From Diogma glabrata (taxonomy: Eukaryota > Arthropoda > Insecta > Diptera > Cylindrotomidae), in NCBI GenBank assembly GCA_963693315.1, contig OY856186.1, positions 93,345,802-93,409,801 on the forward strand: a DNA stretch of 64,000 bases. Direction: 5' to 3'. The first letter of the stretch is position 1; the number at the start of each line of letters is the position of its first letter. Both the position numbers and the translations under genes were made by a program. Positions 32,480-43,615 of the stretch are shown here, piece by piece. Below the pieces are notes generated by a model. That model saw only the letters and a list, made by a program, of their open reading frames with translations, made no database searches and had not been told where the DNA came from.

Positions 32480-35400
32480 CACTGAGAGAAATCGTATTCT
32501 AATATTAAGTAGAAGCTAATCTCAAATACAGAAACTCTTAGTTGATGAAAATTCGAAGCTCATTTTCTAGATTATAGAATAACTGGTTTAACCTGAGAGA
32601 AGTTTTATTAATTTTATCAATAAGACCATTTTCTAAATTAAGATTAAATTAGTCAATTTGCCTTAGTTATGAAATACTCGATTAAAATCATTTACATTTG
32701 TTTTAATAGGTTTAATGATCAATTTAATAACTATACGCTTCAAAATAGAATTTCAATATATCGATGATTTTGTGCAACGTTTATTCTCATTTCTAGTCAA
32801 ATATTTACAATCATTTGTAGAAAAACCAATTCTTGAAGAAGTATTTCTAATATAGTTTGATTTTGAGAAAATTACAATCAAATTTTTTAACTCAATTTCT
32901 AAAATTTAAAAGCGATTTTACTCAATTTGAGAATTATCATATCAAATGTTTTTAACATGCAGATAGTTAGTACTTAGTAGATTATAGAATATATGTAGTT
33001 GAGAAGTTAATTTAATTTTAAAATAACTTTTGAAAACACATAAACAATTATCAGTTAAACTTAGGACTTAATTCAAAATGGCATTAATTTTGGCGATTGC
33101 CCCTTTTCTGCAAATTAAATATGTATAATAAATAATATTATATAAAGCAATAAATTATTAATTTTACGGACGACGGCATCAATTTTTGTGGATTTGTAAA
33201 TTTATTCTAAATTTTTATAGGTGTGACAACCGTGAGTACTCCAGTCCCCAGTCCTATGACAATACCAGTGATATATCACTTATGTTAACGGTGCTGGCCA
33301 TTGAACTATTTTCAGTCAACGGTAGCCGTTTTAGTCTTAGTAATTGAGTATTTCTTGATGATGGTTAGGCTTACGTTAATGATAGTTTCATACTCAGGAG
33401 GAGAATATAGATATGTTCATGATTCATGACCTCTTGCATATAATTCTACATTCAAAATTATATGAATTCATACATTGTGTTTAGTTATTCTTGATTAATG
33501 TAAAATATAATCAATAATGGTATCTAATCAACAATTTATCGACATTTTTGTTTCTTTTACTCAAGTAGAGAATTAAGTGATTTATTGTAAACAATTTTGT
33601 TAAGTTAATGTAAGAACAATTTTCATAAGTGGAGACTAAAACAATATATGTAATATAACAATATATGATCAATGCTGTTTGGTTTTTTACTTAGCAATAC
33701 CATTGTCAGAATCATATCGGGTTGCAGTTTAAAGGAGTAAAGTGTTCGAATCGTACCTTTAAAATAACAAAAATAATATATACAGTGAGAAATAAATATT
33801 GAAAATTGAATTTAAATAATTAAGTGTATGATCTTGTGAATTTTTATTTTAAAAATTGTGTCAAATAGAAAATTGGGTCAAATAATTTAGTGCTTTTAAA
33901 ACCTATTTATGGTGAGTATCAATATTATTTATTTTAAATATATGTAGATTTTAAAACTGATAAAACTGTTTATTACGATCACATATGTACATGCATATCA
34001 GTAAAGCCTTAAATGTCACAAAGCGAAAATTTTAAATATGTGTTTTCTAGCGAGGTACTGAGCCAGACAACCAAGTCCAAGTATAGAAGTACCATCATTT
34101 TTAGAATCCGCAATGATCATCAATTTTTTCTTCATTTGAACTTTTCGTATCATATCAGTTTTTAATTAAAACAAAGTGAAAACCAAAATTTTGTATATTT
34201 ACAGATGTATTGTTACAATCTGACGAGCAACCATAGTGAGTTTCCATTTGGTTTTCTCTACAATAAATATAGTAATTGTTCAAGCCGATTGAGAAGTAGA
34301 GGAATACTTTATGGGCGAAAACGTCGTTCAAGTTCATGATCTTCAGGTAAAAATATTCAATTTTTTAAAGAAAATTTCCAATCACGACAATTTTATTTCA
34401 TTGTTATATAGACGAGACAAGCAGGGTACAAGGAAGCAGTACTAATTAGGAATTCTTTATTCAAATGTTTATTTCTACGAATAAATTTAAACTAGTAAGT
34501 TAAATAAATTGTCTGTAACTTTATTTTGAATTTAACTATAGTATCATTTCTATTAAGGTTGACATTAATTTCTAAGATTTACTTCAAAACACGGGTTGCT
34601 GTTCATCACGAACCAGATTTTTTGGAAGTTATCAATCCTATCCAGATTAAACATCAAACAAGAATAGGTTAAGATTAACTTAACAACATTGCGGAGAACG
34701 CAACAGGAGAAATTGTTTTTAAAACTTCCTTTATTATAATAATAAGGAAATAATAATTAATACATATTATATTAAATATTTAGGCAAAAGAAATAATAAA
34801 TAGAACTTAAATTTAATATATTTTTCTATATTAAAGTAATTTTTTTAAAATTTACATAACATCTTTAAAACGTCTAAATTAACTCTAATAAAAGAGAATC
34901 AATAATTTAGAATTTATTTTAAAAATAAAATTATTTTAACGAATAATTATATTATTATTATTTATTTTGTATTATAATTTTGATACGATTAATTTATTTA
35001 TAAAAATTGATTTACTGTTAACTTAAACAATAATAATAATTAACACTAACTTTTAACGCATATTGAAGGAATATTTATTGTATTCATATAGAATTCTAAT
35101 TTTATTATTAAAAATAAATTTTTTAAAATTAAAAATATTGTCTATTTGAACTTATTTTCAGAAGGGTTGTGTATGGGATTAACATGTTATTCTTAATTAA
35201 ACAATAATGGAACGTTTTCGAAATGCATTGCTAGTCTCAAATCGATATAAAATATTTTACAAAATAATTGCTTTTATTCTCAAATGCAGAAATTACATCC
35301 ACCAATTTTGTCTCAGATTATGAATAATTATACTTAACTCAACTTTATTTTACAATTATTTCGAGCATATACGTCTTGCAACAACCCAAAAGTTTATCAC

Positions 35401-35780
35401 TATTTTCTTAATCAAACTAAAATTATGCTCAGCCTTAGATTAATTTACGTTATGTAATAAATGTATTCTTGTATTAAGAATGCTTTTGAATACCATATTC
35501 TTAAAAAGAGTATATATATTCACAAATTTAGTCTAAAGTTAAAGAGGCTAACAACTTTATTAATGATAAATTTATACTATACTCGAAATGAGAAACTGCA
35601 TTAACTTGAATTAGATTTTAAATTCATAATAATAGAATTTCAAAAATTAACAAATTATCAGCCCCTTATTCTACATATTAGAATAGGTTGAGAATAGTTA
35701 TTCTTGGCGCACATTTAAGCAACTTTTATGCATGATTTTATACCTATATCGTATAAGTTGAGCACACCTTTTTTTCAGTG
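32480..35780 (-). mobile_element. 3301-bp CACTG-ended DNA element, copy B (inverted)
   Basis: Reverse complement of copy A. Comparing stretches by eye I found a single difference, one A in a run (CTCAAATCAAAC at about 25459 against CTCAAAATCAAAC here), which accounts for the 3300 versus 3301 bp lengths. The flanks share TA (GCTA before, TAGAAG after), and joining them restores a continuous Helentron frame between NLSRLLSS and SVVLNSKD, supporting a 2-bp target duplication. No coding capacity. The near identity means both copies moved, or were duplicated, very recently. Confidence 0.85.
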
Positions 35781-37111
35781 TAGAAGAAAGCAAACGACTT
35801 AAATTCAAAGATATTCCACAATGTCGATAAACTGGGGAATTTTCAAGATATTTGGCGACTTCAAAAATGGCCTTTGGTCGAACGTTTTCACACATAACAT
35901 TATGTTTAAACGACTTTTTCCTTCTGAAACATATTGGAGTACACGGACCGAACTTTCGACGTCAGTTGGTACATTAATAGCCCTACCTTTAACTATATAC
36001 TGTTGATCGCCGACAACAGCTCAAATCATCATAAAGGGGATTCTAGGACAAAGAAAACGTTCTTCTAAATCACTTAGGATTTCAATTTCTTTGGGGATAG
36101 TGGGAAACGCAAGATCACCATTCATCACTGATAATGGCGGAACTTTACCATGTTTGAGACATTTAGCACAGTTGGCGCATGGATATTCAACTGCAGTAAA
36201 ATCAAAAATTTTGCATGTTCTTTGCAAAAATTCAAAACAACAAGAGAAATCCTTAATTAGAAAAAATTTGACTGATGTTTTAAACCATAGCCGAAAACAA
36301 CAAACACGAACGTAGGGCCTTCGTTTTTCAATGAAATAAACTTTTCAAAAAGTGCTTATCTGTTCATTTTTTGAGTTTCTTCTAGCTGGGTAGTTTTAAG
36401 AATTTTAACCAGTGAAATATAAAACCTGCGAAGAATAGGATTTTCCAAACGTTTTTGTTGTGACTCACGCAGCCTTTGACGTTGAGTTTGTCGTCTTTTT
36501 GGGTCAGTTAATCTTTTCTTTTGTGAGTTTCTAAGTCGCTGTTGATGTAATTTCCTTTCGTCAGTTTTTAGAAGTCTAGCTTTTTGTGATTTAATAAGTC
36601 GAAGCTTGTGAATTTCACGTTTGTCAGGGTTAGCTAGTCGTTTAGTTTGGTCCGCCCGCAATCTAAGTTTACGAATTTTGCTTCTGTCTGGATTCGTCAA
36701 TCTTTTAGCTTGTGATTTTCGTACTCTTTGTTGGTGAATTTTTCGATTTCGGGGACCGAGAAGTCGTTTATGTTGGGATTGGGTTAGCCGTTACTTTTCT
36801 AGTTGTCTTTGCTCAGGCAAACTGAGCCTTTTTTGTCGTGAAAGCTTTAATGCAGTCAAATGTTTGGCATGTTCTTCAACATTGGCCAATTTTATTTTAG
36901 CGCTTATTCTATGAGATTTAAGATACTTCGCCGTACTTTTCCACTTTTGTTTTCGTTCTCTATGCTTCAACGCATTTACCGCAACATTAAGGTACTCCTT
37001 CTGCTGCAGTTTGTTGGATTTCGTCACTTTACAGAGTGTGTTTTTCACTTTAGCGTTCTGTGATTTTTTCCTTAGTCGTTCGTCTTGACTTTGTTTTCTG
37101 GTTCTAGGCAT
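35781..37111 (-). pseudogene. Helentron N terminus: basic repeats and DUF6570-like region
   Basis: Begins MPRTRKQSQDERLRKKSQNA and runs through a highly basic, repetitive region with heptad-like QKRL repeats (for example RLTDPKRRQTQRQRLRESQQ), probably DNA-binding. After frame changes near 36790 and 36350 comes a Cys-rich segment (CKIF, EYPCANCAKCLKHGKVPPLS), then FPTIPKEIEILSDLEERFLC with PRIPFMMI, then VKGRAINVPTDVESSVRVL and VRPKAIFEVAKYLENSPVYR. The last blocks are the DUF6570 region that precedes Rep in many Helitrons. The start codon at 37111 lies 15 bases from the RTE target site. Confidence 0.75.
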
Positions 37112-37112
37112 T

Positions 37113-39345
37113 TTAAATTTCGGAAACGGTCAGGGAAATTTTTTTTTTTTCCTTTATCTCCATTAAGGAGCATAGGGCGTCTACTAAACTGGACCATCTA
37201 ACTCTGTTGGGGGCAATCGCTTTCAGTTCACCCCATGTCTTGCCAATTTGTTTTGCTTCATCTAGCACCGTTTTCTTCCATGTCATGGGTGGTCTTCCAA
37301 CTCTCCTTTTACCTTGTGGATTCCACTCTAGGGACATGTTATATCTTCGACTGATTTTCTCAGTGTATGTCCTATCCATCTCCATTTTCTTTGTTTTATC
37401 TCGGTCTCAATGTCTAGCTGCTCTGTCTGCCGTAGAAGTTCCTGGTTACTGATGGTGTTTGGCCAGAAGCATTTGATCAGTCTTCTCAGGCATTTGTTCA
37501 CAAACACCTGTAGTTTATTTGTGATCTTTCTTGTTTGTTTCCACGTTTCACACCCATACAGCAGTACTGACTTGACACATGCATTGAACATTCGTAGCTT
37601 TGTCTTTCTTGACAGGACGGATGCATTCCAGATCTTGTGAAGCATATTGAACGTATTTCTGGCTTTGTTAATACGCTGACTGATATCTTCTTCAGTCCCG
37701 CCTGTTTTTGCTACAGTACAACCAAGGTACACAAATTTGCCAACTTCGTCCACTTGTGTATTGTTGATGGTAATTGGTGTTATTGTTTTGGTGTTCAATC
37801 TCATAGCCTTTGTTTTTCTGATATTAATGTTGAGACCGACTTCATGTGCAAGGGTTGATAGCTTCTGTATTTTCTGCTGCATGTCCGTATGTGTGTGTGT
37901 AAGTAGACAGATGTCATCTGCGTAGTCTAGATCATTGAACCGTCTTGTTGTATTCCATTGGATTCCATTTGGACTTGCATCATCGAGCTTTCTCATGATA
38001 CTATCTAGTACTATTAGGAATAGTAGCGGGGATAGTACACAGCCTTGTCTCACTCCTCGGTGGTTGTAGTATTCATCACTTTGCTGTCCTTTGTATTGTA
38101 TTCTGTTTGCAGCATCCCGGTACATTTCTTTGATTAGATCAACTATTTTCTTCGGGATGCCCATTTCACAAAGTGTCTTCCATATCGCGCTCCTGCTGAT
38201 TGAGTCGAAGGCGCGTTCGAAGTCCACGAAGAGGAGATACAATGGTGAATTCCATTCATTTGATTGCTCAATGATGATACGGATTGTGTTGATATGATCG
38301 GTACAGCTTCTTCCTGGCCTAAAGTCGGCTTGTTCATTTCTTAGTTTCATGTTAATTGATGGAGATATTCTTTCGAGAATGATCATTGCTAGTATTTTCA
38401 TTATTGTGTTGAGCAGAGATATACCTCTCCAATTTTTGCATTCTCTTAGATCACCTTTCTTTGGGATTGTTATGGTTAAACCTTCTTTCCATTTGGTTGG
38501 TATTTTACTTTCGTTCCATACATCAACTAATAGTGGTGTTAGAGCTTCTGCTGTTGTGTTTACATCTGCTTTGAGTAATTCTGCTGATATATTATCTGTA
38601 CCAGCAGATTTGTTGTTCTTGAGTTTCTGTATGGCATCTCTAACTTCCCGTTCCGTTGGTGGATGGGTGCTGATAGTTTCGTTATAGCTGTCATCCGGAG
38701 ACTGCAAGTTATTTTCTTGTTGGTGGCAGTTGTCTTCGAAGTATTCTTTCCATATATTTAGCTGTTGTTCATGTGTTGTGAGGGTTTGACCAGATTCATC
38801 CTTTATTGGTGGAGTGTTTGTATATTTGTTGGTGACCTTTCTCACGCATTTGTGTAGTGTGCGCATATTTCTATTAGCTGCTGCTGTTTCCGCAGTCTTG
38901 AGAATGCTTTCTGTATATCTTTTGCGATCATTCCTTGCCATCTTTTTAACTTGTTTTGCTGTACTTTCATATTTGTTACGGATCTCGGTGGTGTTCTGGT
39001 GACACAACTGCAACTTGAGCTGTCGACGCTCTTCAATTTTCTTCCATGTAACATCGCTAATCCATGGTTTCCGTGATTTGTCTTGGCAGCCTAGCACATC
39101 TGTAGCAGCTTTGACGTAAGCTTCTTTAACTTGTTCCCATTTTTCATCAATGCTGGTGGTTTCGTTGTTTGGTAGATTGAGCTGGAGCGATTCTTTGAAG
39201 ATGTTATTTGTATTTTTGTCGCTCAATCTATTGATGTTAAATTTCCTCTGACATGACTTGTTGTTTTGTTTTACAGCGGCTGGTTTAATTTTGAATGTTG
39301 CAATTACCAGTTGATGGTCGCTGTGTTTGTCTGCTCCTCGCTATA
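37113..39345 (-). pseudogene. RTE retrotransposon, reverse transcriptase
   Basis: A 632-codon frame (39226-37328) with [86 protein letters not shown] (catalytic Asp), [32 protein letters not shown] (YADD), FVYLGCTV and [12 protein letters not shown]. One frameshift near 37340 moves the last 75 residues (EWNPQGKRRVGRPPMTWKKT) into the frame at 37385-37113. The core is intact. Together with the endonuclease it would make a single RTE polyprotein for target-primed reverse transcription. Confidence 0.9.
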
Positions 39346-40222
39346 CTCTGACGTCTTGTAGTGAGGATAGAAACTTCTTATTCACCAGTACATGATCTAT
39401 TTGATTCTTGGTTCTTCCATTTGGTGATGTCCAAGTGTATTTGTGTATGTTCTTGTGTGGGAACTTGCTGCCTCCTATGAATAGTTGATTTGTGACACAA
39501 CAATCGATGAGCCTTTCTCCATTATTGTTACGTGTTGATTCTAGTGCATGTTTGCCCATGACTGATTCCATTCCGGTGTTGTCGGTTCCAATTTTGGCAT
39601 TGAAATCCCCTTGTATTATTTTGATGTCATTTCGGTGTGCACTAGCCAGCGTTGCTTGGAGCTGTTCGTAGAATTCATCTTTTGTCGCATCATCAGCTTC
39701 TTCGGTAGGTGCATAGCACTGTATGATCGTTGTTTCTAATTTTCGATTGGAATCTTGCTGTTATTATTCTGCTACTGATTGGTTTCCATTCGAGAAGTGC
39801 TTTCTTTGCGTTAGGTGTTATTAATATTGCTACGCCTTGTTCATGTGTGTTGGATTTACCAGAGAACATCATGTAATTTCCTTCGCTTGTTGTTAGCTCT
39901 CCGCTGTTTTTCCATCTTACTTCACTGAGTCCTAGTATCTCGATGTTATATTCTTTCATTACTTTCTCAACTTGTGCTAACCGCGATGTTTCTATCAGAG
40001 TTCTGACATTCCAGTTTCCTACTCGTGTCCAGGTACGATAGCTAAGGGTCGATATTTTATTATTCCGGTTTGTTTTGCTTAGTTTCTTTCTAGTATGCGT
40101 TTCTTTAATCATTTGAATTTCGGATTCACCTTTCGGATTAACGGGTGATTGGGCCATCGAATCCTAGCCAGTTTCTAGGGCTGCTGGATAAGGTATATTC
40201 AATATTGGCATACCGTCATACC
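37141..40222 (-). mobile_element. Young RTE retrotransposon with 14-bp target duplication
   Basis: Flanked by CGGTCAGGGAAATT at 37127-37140 and 40223-40236. The 3' end is a run of T on the plus strand at 37141-37150 (an A tail), and the 5' end begins GGTATGACGGTATGCC on the minus strand. At 3082 bp and with only three coding lesions it looks nearly full length and recent. It inserted 15 bp upstream of the Helentron start codon, in the same orientation. Confidence 0.9.
39341..40157 (-). pseudogene. RTE retrotransposon, endonuclease
   Basis: Starts MAQSPVNPKGESEIQM (40157). Motifs: RVGNWNVRTLIETSRLAQV (N-terminal Asn), IEILGLSEVRWKNSGE (Glu), GVAILI, then after a frameshift near 39715 CYAPTEEADDATKDEFYEQL, DIKIIQGDFNAKIGTDNT, NNNGERLIDCCVTNQLFI, FPHKNIHKYTWTSPNGRTKN and QIDHVLVNKK. 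A single TAG at 39340-39342 separates it from [12 protein letters not shown] (SDH catalytic site) and the reverse transcriptase. Confidence 0.85.
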
Positions 40223-40398
40223 CGGTCAGGGAAATTATAGTAAAAAATATAAAAAGCTAACTAGTAACGCAAATGAAAGGTAAAATGTGACATAATAAAT
40301 ATAAAATAAAATATAATAGACATGGTTAAGTATATAATTTACATAAATGTAAAAATATATATATTATAAAAATTGGTCTCCAAGTTGGTTATTATAGT

Positions 40399-40614
40399 AA
40401 ATCAATTATTAAATTTAATAATTAAAAGTAATATTATTTTTCTAACAACTTTTATTAAAAATATAAATTTCAGACGCGTTTCGGATATAAATATCCATCA
40501 TCAATGAAAGAATTCATATTTCTTTTTCCTTGAAATTTATATTTTTAATAAAGGTTGTTAGAAAAATAATATTACTTTTAATTATTAAATTTAATAATTG
40601 ATTTGCTAAAATAT
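40399..40614. repeat. Foldback with 74-bp arms around a hammerhead-like loop
   Basis: Arms 40399-40472 and 40531-40614 are almost perfect inverted copies (for example TCTAACAACTTTTATTAAAA pairs with TTTTAATAAAGGTTGTTAGA). The 58-base loop holds a hammerhead-like core on the minus strand. The layout resembles the inverted terminal repeats of Penelope-like elements, as at 11.2-12.0 kb, but no coding part is present. Confidence 0.7.
40463..40515 (-). ncRNA. Candidate hammerhead ribozyme in the foldback loop
   Basis: On the minus strand: stem I strand TTTCA, core TTGATGA (the conserved first C reads T), one T, hairpin GGATA-TTTA-TATCC, GAA, mini stem ACGCGT, C, then TGAAA completing stem I. The cleavage triplet is GUC and stem II has 5 perfect pairs. 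The architecture matches the candidate at 11.34 kb, including the extra T before stem II. The C-to-T change at a catalytic-core position may have reduced or abolished activity. Confidence 0.5.
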
Positions 40615-41159
40615 AATGAAAAATGTGTGAAACTAATCGTTTTCACGTTTTCCCCTTCTATATACCGCTCCGTTTACAGACACAGTACACACTAACCACT
40701 AAATAAACAAACACAAGCCACGGGGTGGTGATTGTGGTTTTATGTTATTAAATATGTATTTTTTTAAACGCTGTGTGTTAATATCACATGTTTTATTAAA
40801 GTTTATACATATCTGTTATTTTTATAGGAATTTACATACTTAATTTTACTGTTTAATTAACACTAATTAATTATTCGGTTGGTAAATTATATATTATCTC
40901 CCTAAAATGTGTTTCCTATATAAAACTTTTTGAACGCCTATCGCACAAAGATTTATCAATTTGTTCGAATAGTATTTGCAAGTAAAATGTCAACAAAACT
41001 AAAACAAAATTCAATATTCATTTTATATAGATTTTCAACTTTTTTAATTTTCATATATATTAGGTTTTGTAAAATATGTAAAAGGTTTTGTTTAAGCTTA
41101 TAAAATTGGAGCCTCTAGGGTTAGAAGGTTGAAAATTTCTGAGATTATAGTTGAAAAGT

Positions 41160-41936
41160 CTATCTAAAAGAAAATATGAGTTTAAGCACAAGAAACTCAA
41201 AAATAAGAAAGAGCTTGAACATTTTGCATATTTTCAAAATTTTCGGTATTTGGTAAATTTGGTTCACAAAGAAGAGGCCAAGGCTTACTGGTAATGGAAG
41301 TTGGACTGAACATACGTTGCGTTTTTTGATAAAATGCTTTTGTCCACCTCTTATTACATAGTGATTTACTGTATAAAGAAAATTGTTTATCTTCCTTACA
41401 GCAAAAATGTGACGACATGGAAGTAAGGAAGAGATAAACAAATTGCACTCGTCTTTATCAATTTGCATTTTATCTTTTTCCAAGCTTCGTTTAAAAGCTT
41501 GAATTGTGTGAAAAAAGCAAATATATACTGGAATGTCAGGGAAAATATTCTTTAAGGCTTGACGCTCAACAATGTCTTTATCGGCCATGAAGCAGTTAAT
41601 TTTCGAGCAACCTTCTTCGTTATTTGATTTAAATATTTCTATGAACCATGTAACAGTTGAGATATCTTCTGTTGCCAACAATGCTGCAGCAACAGGATTG
41701 GTTAGACCATCCGAATCTTCAACTGCAATTAGCATCAGAGTTAAATTTGAATCTAATAGCGAAAAGATGCCGTCTATAAAAATTATTTCAGGCCATGAAA
41801 ACATGGAATTGTTCATATCTGGTGTTGAAAAATCCAGTCTTTTGAAACTATTGTTTTGGATGCAAAAAGACACGTCCGCATCTAAAAAAAATTATTTCAA
41901 GTCAACGTAAAGAATGTTAAGTTATAAAATCAAATA
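41160..41936 (-). pseudogene. MULE transposase unit 5, internally deleted
   Basis: A 237-codon frame joining the core to the SWIM finger by a deletion: SFCIQNNSFKRLDFSTPDMN, FIDGIFSLLDSN (Thr-Tyr of IDGTY changed), MADKDIVERQALKNIFPD, KRSLEKDKMQIDKDE, then directly CNLFISSLLPCRHIFAVRKI. About 200 residues, including the MESMNGK block with the probable third catalytic residue, are missing. The end after FKLFLIF is not MULE. It is a separate copy from the units at 2-26 kb and stops at 41936 within the intron sequence, next to the Harbinger gene. Confidence 0.75.
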
Positions 41937-41967
41937 ATAGTTATTTATTTGCACATTAAAAAAAAAT

Positions 41968-42480
41968 CTATAGCCGAATAAGTTGACGAAACCTTTGTTT
42001 TAATAAAACAAACGTGTTTTCTATCCTTACCCGTGTTTGGCCATGTTTTTTATTGTATTTTATCTGTTTTTCATTTAAGTCGCCGTAATCTTTGTATGGT
42101 GTAAACAGGTTCTCTATAGTAGGGTAAGCAGCATCCCCTAATATATACTGCTTTCCACAAATTGACGGTAATTTAGAATAAATTTCCGACAACTTAAATA
42201 TTCTGGCATCGTGAATTTTGCTTGGGGATCCAATGGAAACATCTGTAAATTTTTTGTTAGCATCACAGATCCCCTGAAGCGTTATAGATATCAATCCATG
42301 ACGATTCACGTACGTGGATCTGGTTTTGTGAACTGGTTTTCTAATATAGATGTAACATCCATCTATACACCCGATAACATTGGGAAAACCGCTAAGCTAA
42401 AAGACCAGAATACTGTTTATAATATTACTTAAAATGACTTTTGTTTAGTTACCTGCTCAAATGCTCTAGATGCATCTCGC
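41968..42480 (-). pseudogene. Harbinger transposase, DDE catalytic exons
   Basis: A short exon TEADKRDASRAFEQ (42480-42452, cut by the hAT element) is followed by a GT-AG intron (42451-42397) and the catalytic exon: SGFPNVIGCIDGCYIYIRKP (first Asp in CIDG), RHGLISITLQGICDANKKFT, DVSIGSPSKIHDARIFKLSE (second catalytic region), QYILGDAAYP (Asp of GDxAYP) and RVRIENTFVLLKQRFRQL (Glu in RIEN). The active-site residues are preserved and the exon is open for 113 codons. HARBI1-type transposases cut DNA at TWA targets. The C terminus past FRQLIRL is lost at the boundary with MULE unit 5. Confidence 0.85.
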
Positions 42481-42994
42481 TTATCAGTAGTGTTTGCAAT
42501 CTTGGTATCCGGGTACCCGGATACCCGGGTATTTAGGAAGATTTTTCGGGTATTTAATATCCGGATATTTTGGTCGGGTACCCGAACAACAAAAGGTCCA
42601 GTTTTTTCTCAATAAAATTTACAAAATTGAATTCAGCTCATTCTCTTTTTGCAAATTTGAATTATTCTTTATGCTAGTTGTTGACAAATGATTCTATTCT
42701 AACCATGTAAATTGCAATATGTCCATAAATATTAAACCAACCACATCCGTAAACATTAAATTGCCCTCTAGTTAATTATTATTGTTTGGATTACGAAAAC
42801 AACAGAAAAACGACGAAGAACACATAACAAAATTTATGGAATTTTAGTTCTTATTAAAATTAAAATTAAGTCATAAAAAATTAGGGATCTTCATTGGTTA
42901 TTTGTTTATATTTAGTTTAAAATAGAAACCTGAAACGGTAAATATATTATGATAAGTTTTTATTTAAGATTTAAACTAATAATCAAAATAAGTG

Positions 42995-43123
42995 TCATCG
43001 AAAGTTTGGGACCAGTTCAAGAAAATGTCATCAGATAAATCTCGGTGCCACGTAGTTGGATGCGCACGAATAATTTCAACTAAATGGGGAAATACGTCAG
43101 CAATGAAAAATCAAATCGGATAA
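42995..43123 (+). pseudogene. BED-type zinc finger of hAT transposase
   Basis: Reads SSKVWDQFKKMSSDKSRCHV, then GCARIISTKWGNTSAMKNQI and a stop. This is the VWxxF...C..C...ISTxxGNTSxMxxHL pattern of BED fingers at the N terminus of hAT transposases, which bind the element ends. One extra residue separates the Cys pair, and the His ligands are lost where the frame ends. Confidence 0.75.
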
Positions 43124-43338
43124 TGATGCGGCTAATTATAATATTGAAAATTTACAACTACAAAAATGTATTACTGTCTACACAAGATCTACTATAGATA
43201 ACAGGGGTACTACAGTTGATAAAGAGCTGAAAATGTTGTATGTAAATAAAGGAAACCGAAAAAATGATAGAAAATTTAAATCACCCGTTATTGACCGTGA
43301 AGCCAACATCCACTTTATCGGAGCGGGTTTTTTCTACT

Positions 43339-43615
43339 GGGTAGCGATTTTGTACCATTATCTCTCTTGTTATTTCTCTAGTGTAGAGAATTATCTCTCC
43401 TGGGGAAAACTAAAAAAAAAGTCTACATACCCACACTCAAATTTCCCCTCAAGATAATTTCAAATACAATACAAATCGAACCAATCACGACGTGACATTT
43501 ATGGACACGTGATATATTTACAATTTAAATGAATCAATCAAAGACAATTGTATATATTACAATTTATCTCTCCTTTTATTTCTCTAGGAGAGATAATGGT
43601 ACAAAATCGCTACCC
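43339..43615. repeat. 277-bp MITE nested in the hAT element
   Basis: Terminal inverted repeats of 28 bp, perfect: GGGTAGCGATTTTGTACCAT and TATCTCTC at 43339 and the inverse ending at 43615. AGAGATAA-type motifs recur inside. No reading frame. The target duplication is not clear. Confidence 0.8.

Larger units (their letters stand above)
26166..37126 (-). mobile_element. Helentron (Helitron-like element with Rep, helicase, endonuclease, OTU)
   Basis: A rolling-circle-type transposon gene of about 6 kb once the insertions at 29269-30928 and 32480-35780 are removed. Order on the minus strand: basic repeat-rich N terminus, DUF6570-like region, Helitron_like_N Rep with HUH and two-Tyr motifs, Pif1-type helicase, APE-like endonuclease, OTU-type protease. 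The extra endonuclease and OTU domains mark the Helentron branch rather than canonical Helitrons. It abuts MULE unit 4 at 26165; the coding sequence runs to that edge, so its 3' terminus is missing or very short. Multiple frameshifts and a helicase deletion make it non-autonomous. Confidence 0.8.
40237..41159. other. Non-coding AT-rich DNA with a foldback
   Basis: No coding signal. It probably contains the lost 5' end of the Helentron next to 40237. The foldback at 40399-40614 is described separately. Confidence 0.4.

Noticed and set aside
37113..37385. Separate small gene with a WNPQGKRRVGRPP motif
   Set aside because: It is the frameshifted C terminus of the RTE reverse transcriptase.
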